Shown here one piece after another: positions 1 through 5,882 of a stretch of DNA of 7,143 nucleotides. Under the pieces are notes generated by a model. The model saw only the letters and a list, made by a program, of their open reading frames with translations. It searched no databases and was not told the origin of the DNA. Source of the DNA: Mycoplasmatota bacterium (lineage in GTDB: Bacteria > Bacillota_I > Bacilli_A > Izemoplasmatales > Izemoplasmataceae). Numbering within the stretch: position 1 is the first letter of the stretch; every line of letters starts with the position of its first letter. The position numbers and the translations under genes were made by a program. Where the stretch lies: the NCBI GenBank assembly GCA_022712785.1, contig JAFLJX010000175.1, positions 1 to 7,143 on the forward strand, read 5' to 3'.

Positions 1-6
1 GGGGTG
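1..6 (+). promoter_or_regulatory. Ribosome binding site of the ABC transporter gene
   Basis: GGGGTG at the left edge lies five bases before the ATG at 12. It sits only two bases before the alternative TTG at 9, which is too close for good initiation, so it favours ATG 12 as the start. The promoter lies outside the window. Confidence 0.6.
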
Positions 7-11
7 ATTTG

Positions 12-2570
12 ATGATTAAGATTTCAAACATGTATAAGAGTTATTCAAGTAAATATACAGGTAAACAAGAAGTGTTTAAAGATTTTTCTATTGATTTTCC
101 ATCAAAGGGATTTGTAAGTATATTAGGAAAAAGTGGTTGTGGAAAGACAACCCTTTTGAATGTAATAGGAGGAATTGATTCTATTGACAAGGGTTATGTT
201 AATGTGTTTGGATATGATATTAGTAAATATAGTAATGGGAATACATTAATAGATGAGTATCGAAAAGACATAGTAGGGTTTGTATTCCAAAGTTATAATC
301 TAATAAACAATATTAGTGTATACAAAAACCTTGCATTACCTTTAGAAATGCAAGGATATAGTAGTGAAGAAATAAAGGTAAAAATAGAAGAAGTATTAAC
401 TAAAGTAGAAATGATTGAATACAAGAATAGAATGCCTTACGAGTTAAGTGGAGGACAACAACAACGTGTTTCAATAGCTAGAGCTTTAATTAAAAAATCT
501 AAAGTAGTACTTGCTGATGAACCAACAGGTAATCTAGATAGTGCAACTGCAATTGAAATACTTAAACTATTAAAAGAGATATCAAAAGATAGATTAGTAA
601 TCTTTATTACTCATGATCAAGAGTATGCTGATACATATTCTGATGAAGTTGTTCAAATAAAAGATGGAAAGATAACTAATGGTTATAAATTGAGTCTAGA
701 TAAGAATCTAGAAGATATTAAGAAAGCGAAATCTAAAGTTGGATTAAAATCGATATTTAAGAATAGTTTCGAAAATATAAAACTTAATCTAGTAAAGAGC
801 CTATTAATAATTCTATTATTTGCTACAACAATCACAGTTATGGCATCTTCTATTGCTTTAATAACTACATCAAAAGAAGAAGTATTATCTAATATAATGA
901 ATTCACAAACAGATGATTTTATTACTAATATAACTGGATCTAATATTGTTACCACTAGTAATGATGAATTTGCACTTCATCATGGATATAATAATGAAAA
1001 TATTTTTGAGATTGATAGTAGATATAGTCAAATACAAGAAAAATACGGATATGAAAATGTACTGCTTTCTAGTAGAGTGCACATTACTAATGATACTCTA
1101 ACAGTCGGTCACTGGTTTGAATGGAATTATGTGTTTGGTAAAACTAGAGTGAACTTTTTAAAAGCTGATACTAATTATGAGATACCAAATTTAAGTGGAA
1201 GATTACCAATAAATGGTAATGAAGTGATAATATCTGATTTTCTCGCTTTTTTAGTATTTGGAGATGAAGATTCAATAGGAGAAACAATAGATTTAAATAG
1301 ATATGCACATGATTTTGGATTTGTTGAAAAGGAATTAGTCATTGTTGGTATTATTGAGACTGATTATATTGAAAAAGGATATCTAGATGATTCTGACAAA
1401 TTATATTACTATTTTAGATATGATGGCTTCTCTAATCTAAGTGAATCTCCCTCAGATAGATATAGTTTTACAGAGTATCATATTTACTCTCAGATATTTG
1501 TTCTTGAGGAAGCATTTGATGATTTGGATGTTATGCATAAGTATGTTGGAGGATATGGGGGAGACATAAACTTTACAGTTTTTGTTAATGAAACAAGAAA
1601 ATTCATATGGGGTGATTTTTACAGTTCCCATATAGTTAATATGGATACACTAATTGGAGGACTCCCTGAAAATGATAATGAAATAAGTATTAGTATGGAT
1701 CTTCTTAAAGTTATTTTGCCAGATAATAGTGTTGAGATTCAAAATCTTATAGATGGAAGTATTACATGGGATGAATTTGTTGTCATTGTTAAATTAGAAG
1801 AGACATTAATTTCATATGATGTTGAAGCAGTAAAGGAACACTATGAGGGGATATTACCTGGAAGTGTGGTTATTGTAGGAGCATATGAGAATAAAGATTT
1901 TAATTCTGAATTTGATCTTCCACGTAGTACAATGGTGGTGACAGAAGAATTAATAATCTCCATGAATAACGCATACCCGTACAATAACCAAGGATTATCT
2001 TTCATAAATTCGTCTGATAGGTTAGAAGAAATGCTTGTTAACGTAACAAAAAATGACTTAACAATATTACACAGCACACCGTATTGGTTTGATCCGATAA
2101 TGGTTATGAATAGAGAAGGATCATTTAATTTGTACATAGCATTGGATACTTTTGAAACAACAATTATACCTTTGGCAACTAACCTTTTAATAGGGGTTGT
2201 GGTATTTACATTTTTATTATTATTCCTATATTCATATTTAAGTATTATCAATAATCAAAAGAGAATTGGTATATTTAGATCTTTAGGATTCAGAAGAAGT
2301 GATATTTTTAAAATGTTTGTTGTAGAAAATTTGTTTATTCTTTTAGTATCATTGATTATAGGATTATCTGTAGGAGTATATGCATTGGGTGTAGTTAACG
2401 AAACAATTCTAGAAGAAACAATATTTATAAATGATATGTTGTTTAACCATGACTTGAACTCGATACTAATAACTTTATGTGCAACTGCCGGGTTAATAAT
2501 TACAACTGCGATAATGCCTTTGATTAAAATTTTAAGAATGACACCAATTAATATAATAAATAAAGATTAA
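12..2570 (+). CDS. Fused ABC transporter ATPase-permease, MacB/FtsX type
   Basis: This 852-residue protein, numbered from ATG 12, joins an ABC ATPase to a four-helix permease. The ATPase shows Walker A GKSGCGKT at about 39-46, Q-loop Gln93, signature LSGGQ at 145-149, Walker B ending in ADEP with Glu170, D-loop NLDS at 174-177 and switch His201. A first membrane helix lies near 261-286. About 430 extracytoplasmic residues follow, then three helices near 721-745, 773-795 and 815-837. The FtsX-type cytoplasmic motif RIGIFRSLGFRRSDIF follows helix 2. Order and helix number match MacB, which in that family uses ATP hydrolysis for mechanotransmission and export of peptides, toxins or antibiotics rather than import. 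The outer domain seems longer than in typical MacB and I do not recognise it. No membrane-fusion partner is visible, so the substrate is unknown. A lipoprotein- or peptide-handling role is possible. An in-frame TTG at 9 is a weaker start. Confidence 0.93.
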   Translation: MIKISNMYKSYSSKYTGKQEVFKDFSIDFPSKGFVSILGKSGCGKTTLLNVIGGIDSIDKGYVNVFGYDISKYSNGNTLIDEYRKDIVGFVFQSYNLINNISVYKNLALPLEMQGYSSEEIKVKIEEVLTKVEMIEYKNRMPYELSGGQQQRVSIARALIKKSKVVLADEPTGNLDSATAIEILKLLKEISKDRLVIFITHDQEYADTYSDEVVQIKDGKITNGYKLSLDKNLEDIKKAKSKVGLKSIFKNSFENIKLNLVKSLLIILLFATTITVMASSIALITTSKEEVLSNIMNSQTDDFITNITGSNIVTTSNDEFALHHGYNNENIFEIDSRYSQIQEKYGYENVLLSSRVHITNDTLTVGHWFEWNYVFGKTRVNFLKADTNYEIPNLSGRLPINGNEVIISDFLAFLVFGDEDSIGETIDLNRYAHDFGFVEKELVIVGIIETDYIEKGYLDDSDKLYYYFRYDGFSNLSESPSDRYSFTEYHIYSQIFVLEEAFDDLDVMHKYVGGYGGDINFTVFVNETRKFIWGDFYSSHIVNMDTLIGGLPENDNEISISMDLLKVILPDNSVEIQNLIDGSITWDEFVVIVKLEETLISYDVEAVKEHYEGILPGSVVIVGAYENKDFNSEFDLPRSTMVVTEELIISMNNAYPYNNQGLSFINSSDRLEEMLVNVTKNDLTILHSTPYWFDPIMVMNREGSFNLYIALDTFETTIIPLATNLLIGVVVFTFLLLFLYSYLSIINNQKRIGIFRSLGFRRSDIFKMFVVENLFILLVSLIIGLSVGVYALGVVNETILEETIFINDMLFNHDLNSILITLCATAGLIITTAIMPLIKILRMTPINIINKD

Positions 2571-2590
2571 TTATGAATTAGTTATAAAAT

Positions 2591-2620
2591 AAGGATTCCA
2601 TATTTTTTGGAATCCTTTCG
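2591..2620 (+). terminator. Rho-independent terminator after the ABC transporter gene
   Basis: AAGGATTCCA (2591-2600) and TGGAATCCTT (2608-2617) form a perfect 10-bp stem with a 7-base loop, 20 bases after the transporter stop codon. The T-run on the + strand is short (TTT then CG). On the - strand the stem is followed by TTATTTTAT, so it may act in both directions. Confidence 0.75.
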
Positions 2621-2631
2621 TATATGGGTAA

Positions 2632-2918
2632 ACTTTGGGGACTATATTCCCCACCAAATCTAACCATATCCCATGATTTCAGTAGTTTTCCTTACCCTAC
2701 GATATTCTCGGTTTTTTGATTGAAAAATAATATCAGTTTTTACCCCGGTTACGGGTAGATAATGAACGCTAGAAACATGTTGTTTCAGGGGTCTTTTTCG
2801 CAACTAGGAACGTGCTTCGAGCCGATAAAGTTCAATTTTGCTACCAAAACTATAATGATTTGAATTTCAATCATATCTACATACGTAGTTAAGAATTTTT
2901 GAGGTAGCGGAGGTAGTG
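2632..2918. repeat. Decayed interspersed repeat, copy A (left flank of the TA island)
   Basis: This stretch aligns in the same orientation with 6751-7010 (copy B). The matching blocks are 2632-2656 (22 of 25 bases identical), the TTCT..GGTTTTTTGAT block at 2705-2720, the AACATG..AGGGG block at 2774-2791, the AGGAA..GAG.CGATAAA block at 2806-2829, and TTTTTGAGGTAG..GAGGTAGTG at 2896-2918. Block 1 and block 2 are the same distance apart (69 bases) in both copies. Copy A has about 22 extra bases before the last block. Small hairpins are visible: TGGGGA/TCCCCA at 2636-2653, TACCC/GGGTA at 2741-2757 and GAAAC/GTTTC at 2772-2786. The reading frames I checked on both strands contain stops. It could be a worn IS remnant, a MITE-like repeat or a structured RNA; I do not recognise the family. 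Confidence 0.75.
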
Positions 2919-3031
2919 AATGATATATTTCCTTATATTTTTCCAAAACCATTTTACACTATCCGTGCAGCTGATGCAATTCGTGTTTATAATGAATTAT
3001 GATACAATTAATAATAAGGATGGTGAAGGCT

Positions 3032-3266
3032 ATGTTAGATATTCAATATATAGAATTAGATCGAAATACAAGATAGATTAGCAAGTTTCTCTATTGAAGT
3101 GTTAAGCGAATATCAAAGAAGAGGAATAGCATCTAGGTTTATTGAAGAAGGCTACATATAATTGTATAGAGTTAAAGAAAAACTGTATATCTACACTTAC
3201 AAATTCAAATCAACGTTTTATTTTTTTGGATACGCATTGAGTTTGGATAAATCTAGACTCTTTTAA
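3032..3266 (+). pseudogene. Eroded GNAT-family N-acetyltransferase remnant
   Basis: An AAGGATGGTGAAGG ribosome site precedes ATG 3032, which opens MLDIQYIELDRNTR and then meets TAG. In another frame from about 3074 the sequence reads DRLASFSIEVLSEYQRRGIASRFIEEGY before a stop. The segment EYQRRGIASRFIEE matches the acetyl-CoA pyrophosphate-binding motif A of GNAT enzymes (Q/RxxGxG/A). Further on, LYIYTYKFKSTFYFFGYALSL, ending at TAA 3264-3266, resembles the C-terminal GNAT strand and helix of the form HTFSFQA..FYEKLGY. Whole parts are missing between these pieces and the frame changes, so it is not functional. The substrate cannot be judged. Between copy A and this remnant (2919-3031) I see no gene, only a weak TATAAT at 2988. 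Confidence 0.65.
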
Positions 3267-3279
3267 TTTACAAAATTAC

Positions 3280-3308
3280 TTGTATTTGTGCGTTTAATAT
3301 AATATAAT
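3280..3308 (+). promoter_or_regulatory. Promoter of the abiE operon
   Basis: A -35 box TTGTAT (3280-3285), a 17-base spacer and a consensus -10 TATAAT (3303-3308) lie just upstream of abiEi. An overlapping TATAAT is at 3298-3303. The expected start site near 3315 gives a short leader before the GTG start. Confidence 0.75.
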
Positions 3309-3317
3309 TAAAGCACA
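3287..3317 (+). promoter_or_regulatory. Putative AbiEi operator (inverted repeat over the -10 box)
   Basis: TGTGCGTTTAAT (3287-3298) and ATTAAAGCACA (3307-3317) are inverted copies of TGTGC(g)TTTAAT, with one extra G in the left arm and an 8-base gap. The repeat covers the spacer and -10 box. AbiEi antitoxins are known to bind inverted repeats in their own promoter and repress it, so this is the natural candidate site. The assignment to AbiEi is inferred from position. Confidence 0.6.
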
Positions 3318-3332
3318 AAAGGAAGTGATTTT

Positions 3333-3920
3333 GTGACTAACATTGAAATTATTCGACATATAGCTAAAGAAAAAGGCTATATAACTAGTAAAATGGCAAA
3401 AGAAAAAAACATCTCTAGTTGGTTCCTAACTGACATGGTAAATAAAAGTATGCTTAAAAGAGTAGGTAGGGGTGTTTATGTAACAAATGAAGGTGTTTAT
3501 GATGAATACTTTATTTTTCAATATCGAAATAATAAAGCTATATATTCGTTTTCTAATGCTCTTTATTTTCATGGTCTTACTGACCATATTCCATCTCATC
3601 TTGAAGTAACTGTTTATCAAGGATATAATGCGCATCGCTTTGATGAAAATGTAATTGTCCATTATGTAAATAAAGATATTCATCAACTTGGAATCATTCA
3701 ACTAATAAGTCCAAATGGTAATCCAATAAGAGTGTATGACAAAGAACGTTCACTATGTGATCTGGTGTCTAGTAAAAAAGTAGTTGAATCTGAAGTATTT
3801 AAAAAAGCTTTCCAGTCATATTTTATAGGAATTGATAAAAATGTAAAAAAACTGATGAGTTACTCGATAAAACTAGGAATAGAAACAGAAATGTTTACTT
3901 TGATAGAGGTGTTAGCATAA
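3333..3920 (+). CDS. abiEi: Type IV toxin-antitoxin system antitoxin and repressor, AbiEi family
   Basis: The protein has 195 residues, usual for the AbiEi family. A winged-helix N-terminus (about 1-50) ends in the family motif VGRGVYV (44-50). The C-terminal antitoxin domain carries YSFSNALYFHGLTDHIP (71-87), EVTVYQGYN (91-99) and VYDKERSLCDLV (134-145), all typical of AbiEi. In the family the N-terminus binds operator DNA, and the C-terminal domain is needed to counter AbiEii without stable protein-protein binding, which defines type IV. The GTG start at 3333 follows AAGGAAGTGA with about 7 bases of spacing. An upstream inverted repeat over the promoter fits autorepression. The stop codon overlaps the abiEii start by one base (TAATG), indicating translational coupling. 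Family assignment is firm; antitoxin activity here is inferred. Confidence 0.9.
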   Translation: MTNIEIIRHIAKEKGYITSKMAKEKNISSWFLTDMVNKSMLKRVGRGVYVTNEGVYDEYFIFQYRNNKAIYSFSNALYFHGLTDHIPSHLEVTVYQGYNAHRFDENVIVHYVNKDIHQLGIIQLISPNGNPIRVYDKERSLCDLVSSKKVVESEVFKKAFQSYFIGIDKNVKKLMSYSIKLGIETEMFTLIEVLA

Positions 3921-4753
3921 TGAATAGTCAAGCACTGTCTGATAAGGCAAAACACCTTGCGAAAGAATATAATGTCACAAGTAATCTAATTATAAATCAT
4001 TACTTTTTCGATTCCTTTTTAAAACGGTTATCTAAAAGTGAATATTGTGATCGTTTAGTACTAAAAGGAGGATATCTACTCTCGATTGATTTAGGTATAA
4101 TAGCAAGAACAACCAATGATTTAGATTTCTTGCTACAAAAAGAGAACTTAAGTGAGAGATTCATACTCGATTTGATAAATAACATTATAAAAACAAACAT
4201 TGATGATTTAATTGAATATAGTGTAGAAACTATTGAGCCCATAAAGGATGGTAGTGGGTTAAGAATTAAATTAATAGCGAAACTAGAAAGAATCAGACAG
4301 CCAATAAGCATTGATATTGCAGTAAATGATCCTGTAACACCAAATGTAATACAAAATAACTATACAACTATGATAAACAGCGAGAAAGTAAACATTAATG
4401 TATATCCCTATGAAACAATACTAGCTGAAAAATTACAAACAGTAATTTCATTAGGGATAACAAGCAGTAGATCAAAAGATTTATATGATTTATTCATTAT
4501 TAGTAAGATCTTTTTTGATAAGTTGAATATAGAAGATACAATAAAAGCAATTCAAAATACATTTAATTATCGTAATACATCACATGAATACAATTACGTA
4601 TCAAAAGGATTAAACGATATTAAAAATAATAAGATTCAAATACAATTATGGGATCGTTATGTAAATAGTCATTATTTTGCAAAGGATATATTCTTTGCTG
4701 ATTTGATGAACTCAATTACTGTTATGATTGAAAGGATATATTATGACAAATAG
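3920..4753 (+). CDS. abiEii: Type IV toxin-antitoxin system toxin, AbiEii nucleotidyltransferase
   Basis: This 277-residue protein is of the AbiEii/AbiGii nucleotidyltransferase family (DNA polymerase beta fold). LKGGYLL (48-54) and the RTTNDLDF block with Asp67 and Asp69 form the metal-binding core. PISIDIAV supplies a third acidic residue, Asp132. YETILAEKLQTVI (164-176), with Lys171, and SRSKDLYDLF (183-192), with Asp187, form the later family motifs. AbiEii is bacteriostatic when unopposed. The related mycobacterial MenT toxins transfer nucleotides to tRNA, so a tRNA or nucleotide substrate is plausible but unproven here. It gives abortive-infection protection against phages in streptococci and lactococci. 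AGAGGTG at 3905-3911 lies 8 bases before the ATG, inside the end of abiEi. All key residues seem present, so it is probably active. Confidence 0.9.
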   Translation: MNSQALSDKAKHLAKEYNVTSNLIINHYFFDSFLKRLSKSEYCDRLVLKGGYLLSIDLGIIARTTNDLDFLLQKENLSERFILDLINNIIKTNIDDLIEYSVETIEPIKDGSGLRIKLIAKLERIRQPISIDIAVNDPVTPNVIQNNYTTMINSEKVNINVYPYETILAEKLQTVISLGITSSRSKDLYDLFIISKIFFDKLNIEDTIKAIQNTFNYRNTSHEYNYVSKGLNDIKNNKIQIQLWDRYVNSHYFAKDIFFADLMNSITVMIERIYYDK

Positions 4754-4820
4754 ATATCAAGTTGCTACCATCTACGGTTACGACGAGTCGTATCACACAA
4801 AAACTAAAGTATTGTTGTAG
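4743..4820 (+). CDS. Possible 25-residue ORF at the end of the abiE operon
   Basis: ATG 4743 lies inside the last codons of abiEii in another frame. It has a good Shine-Dalgarno site (AAAGGA, 4731-4736) six bases upstream. It reads MTNRYQVATIYGYDESYHTK, then TKVLLL and TAG, just before the operon terminator. I recognise no family. It may be a real small peptide, the stump of a third operon gene lost by deletion, or chance. The well-placed ribosome site is the only positive sign. Confidence 0.3.
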   Translation: MTNRYQVATIYGYDESYHTKTKVLL

Positions 4821-4826
4821 TATAAG

Positions 4827-4864
4827 AAAACATACAAGATAATTAAAACTTGTATGTTTTTTAT
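4827..4864 (+). terminator. Rho-independent terminator of the abiE operon
   Basis: AAAACATACAAG (4827-4838) pairs perfectly with CTTGTATGTTTT (4849-4860), giving a 12-bp stem with a 10-base loop, followed by TTATTT. The A-run on the left arm makes it potentially bidirectional. It separates abiE from the next unit. Confidence 0.85.
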
Positions 4865-4893
4865 TTGCAATACCACTCATTGGGTGGTATTGT
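4865..4893 (+). promoter_or_regulatory. Promoter with embedded operator-like inverted repeat, first HTH-MNT gene
   Basis: TTGCAA (-35, 4865-4870) and TATTGT (-10, 4888-4893) are spaced by 17 bases. Between and across them lies a perfect 9-bp inverted repeat, CAATACCAC (4868-4876) and GTGGTATTG (4884-4892), with a 7-base centre. An operator spanning -35 to -10 is typical of autorepressed XRE-type regulators, and the next gene begins with such a domain. It could also be read as an RNA hairpin, but there is no T-run after it. Confidence 0.65.
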
Positions 4894-4910
4894 TAGTGTG
4901 AGGTGATACT

Positions 4911-5408
4911 ATGGATTTTAAAGTAAAAGAAACCAGAGCAGAATATCATATTACTCAAAAGGAGTTAAGTGAAATTACCGAGATACCCTTAAGAACTATT
5001 GAAAACTGGGAAAGTGGGAAACGCAAACCTAGTCCTTGGGTAGAAAAAATGATAATCGAATATTTGAGAAATAGACCTAGTAATGAACGGGGGATAATAA
5101 CTGATAAAAAAGGGTATTATATGGTTGATCAAATAAGAGATTTACTATTACCATTAACATTCGAGTATGAAATAGATAAACTAATATTATTTGGTTCTTA
5201 CTCAAAAGGAATTCAAGACGAAGGTAGTGATATTGATTTGGTTGTAGATGGAAAGATAAGAGGTTTAGACTTCTTTGGGTTATTAGAAGATGTTACAAAT
5301 TTATTTGTTAAGTCTGTTGATCTGATTCATTTATCTCAAATAGAAAAAAACTCCCATACGTATCATGAAGTTATGAAGGGGGTAGTACTTTATGATAGAA
5401 CGAGATAA
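4911..5408 (+). CDS. HTH-MNT fusion: XRE-type DNA-binding domain plus MntA-like nucleotidyltransferase (antitoxin), copy 1
   Basis: This 165-residue protein has two domains. Residues 5-50 form an XRE/Cro-type helix-turn-helix (TQKELSEITEIPLRTIENWESGKRKP). Residues 72-162 form a minimal nucleotidyltransferase with LFGSYSKG (Gly95, Ser96), SDIDLVV (Asp107, Asp109) and a third acidic residue, Asp137, in SVDLIHL. This is the GSx10DxD signature of MNT antitoxins. Known MntA proteins neutralise the HEPN toxin HepT by adding AMP to a Tyr in its Rx4HxY motif. AGGTGA (4901-4906) precedes the ATG. The downstream hepT-like gene overlaps its 3' end but is truncated, so this antitoxin seems orphaned. It resembles the protein at 5883 (shared IPLRT, LFGSYSKG, FFGL.E). 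The HTH fusion suggests autorepression at the upstream inverted repeat. Confidence 0.85.
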   Translation: MDFKVKETRAEYHITQKELSEITEIPLRTIENWESGKRKPSPWVEKMIIEYLRNRPSNERGIITDKKGYYMVDQIRDLLLPLTFEYEIDKLILFGSYSKGIQDEGSDIDLVVDGKIRGLDFFGLLEDVTNLFVKSVDLIHLSQIEKNSHTYHEVMKGVVLYDRTR

Positions 5409-5733
5409 AAAAGCAATAGAACGTGCAATATATCATATAGAAATGATTAAAGAGTATATGGAGCCTATCGCAACACTAGGTGACTTCAATAATAATTCTA
5501 TTGTACAAGATGCAGTTGCATTAAATTTCTATAGAGGATTACAATTTCCTTCGATATAGGATGTTTTTACTTTAGAAATAACTATGTTTTTACCTTACGT
5601 CTTGGTTGAACCAATAATTTCTAAAAAGTTTGTTTATAGTGAACGAAAAATGACAAAAGCTGATCATGAAGTATACATTAATCGAGGAATTCTAATTAGT
5701 GCAATGATACTTGTGATAGATGTTGTCTACTAA
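5392..5733 (+). pseudogene. Truncated HEPN (DUF86/HepT-like) toxin gene joined to a foreign membrane-protein tail
   Basis: ATG 5392 overlaps the end of the HTH-MNT gene by 17 bases, as expected for an MNT-HEPN pair, with GGGGGT-type pairing potential at 5378-5383. The first ~46 residues (MIERDKKAIERAIYHIEMIK, later NNSIVQDAVALNF) match the N-terminus of DUF86 proteins. A normal protein of ~110-120 residues would continue with IGE.. and a C-terminal Rx4HxY RNase motif. Instead it reads YRGLQFPSI and stops at TAG 5557-5559. The same frame stays open to TAA 5731-5733, encoding DVFTLEITMFLPYVLVEPII and RGILISAMILVIDVVY. These are two hydrophobic stretches unlike HEPN and more like the end of an unknown membrane protein. 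It looks like a deletion joint near 5528-5557. No HEPN active site remains, so it cannot be an active toxin. Confidence 0.75.
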
Positions 5734-5781
5734 TTATCAGATTCGTTTCTTTAGCTTCACATATGTAATATAACTACCAAC

Positions 5782-5833
5782 GTGCAATAGTTGGGTACAT
5801 ACAACAATATAAATGCAATTATTGCACTTTTTA
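5782..5833 (+). terminator. Possible terminator between the two HTH-MNT units
   Basis: GTGCAATA (5782-5789) can pair with TATTGCAC (5820-5827) across a 30-base loop. Alternatively TGCAA/TTGCA (5814-5826) forms a short local hairpin. Both are followed by TTTTTATTTG. The long loop or short stem makes this weaker than the other terminators here. The stretch 5734-5781 shows nothing recognisable. Confidence 0.45.
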
Positions 5834-5834
5834 T

Positions 5835-5863
5835 TTGTATTTATACGCAATACCTTGTATAAT
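5835..5863 (+). promoter_or_regulatory. Promoter of the second HTH-MNT/HEPN operon
   Basis: TTGTAT (5835-5840), a 17-base spacer and a perfect TATAAT (5858-5863) make a strong sigma-70-type promoter. The same -35 hexamer and spacing are used by the abiE promoter. It places the transcript start near 5870, so the in-frame TTG at 5835 cannot be the start codon. Confidence 0.75.
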
Positions 5864-5867
5864 ACAA
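5847..5867 (+). promoter_or_regulatory. Putative operator of the second HTH-MNT operon
   Basis: TTGTAT (5855-5860) and ATACAA (5862-5867) form a perfect palindrome around one central A, covering the -10 box. GCAATACC (5847-5854) just upstream is identical to GCAATACC (4867-4874) at the first HTH-MNT promoter. This suggests related binding sites for the two paralogous HTH domains. Binding is inferred from position. Confidence 0.5.
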
Positions 5868-5882
5868 TTAGGTGGTGATGAT

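Noticed and set aside
683..955. Minus-strand ORFs inside the ABC gene (also 1841-2251) and inside abiE (3426-3701, 4000-4311)
   Set aside because: They lie wholly within strongly supported + strand genes and encode low-complexity, Ile/Ser/Asn-rich sequences with no domain signal.
5392..5733. TAG 5557-5559 as programmed readthrough or recoding
   Set aside because: No readthrough signal or supporting family is visible, and the upstream part lacks most of the HEPN domain. A deletion joint is simpler.
5835..5882. TTG start at 5835 for the second HTH-MNT protein
   Set aside because: It coincides with the -35 box, upstream of the expected transcript start, has no ribosome site, and adds 16 residues absent from the paralogue. 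ATG 5883 has a good AGGTGG.
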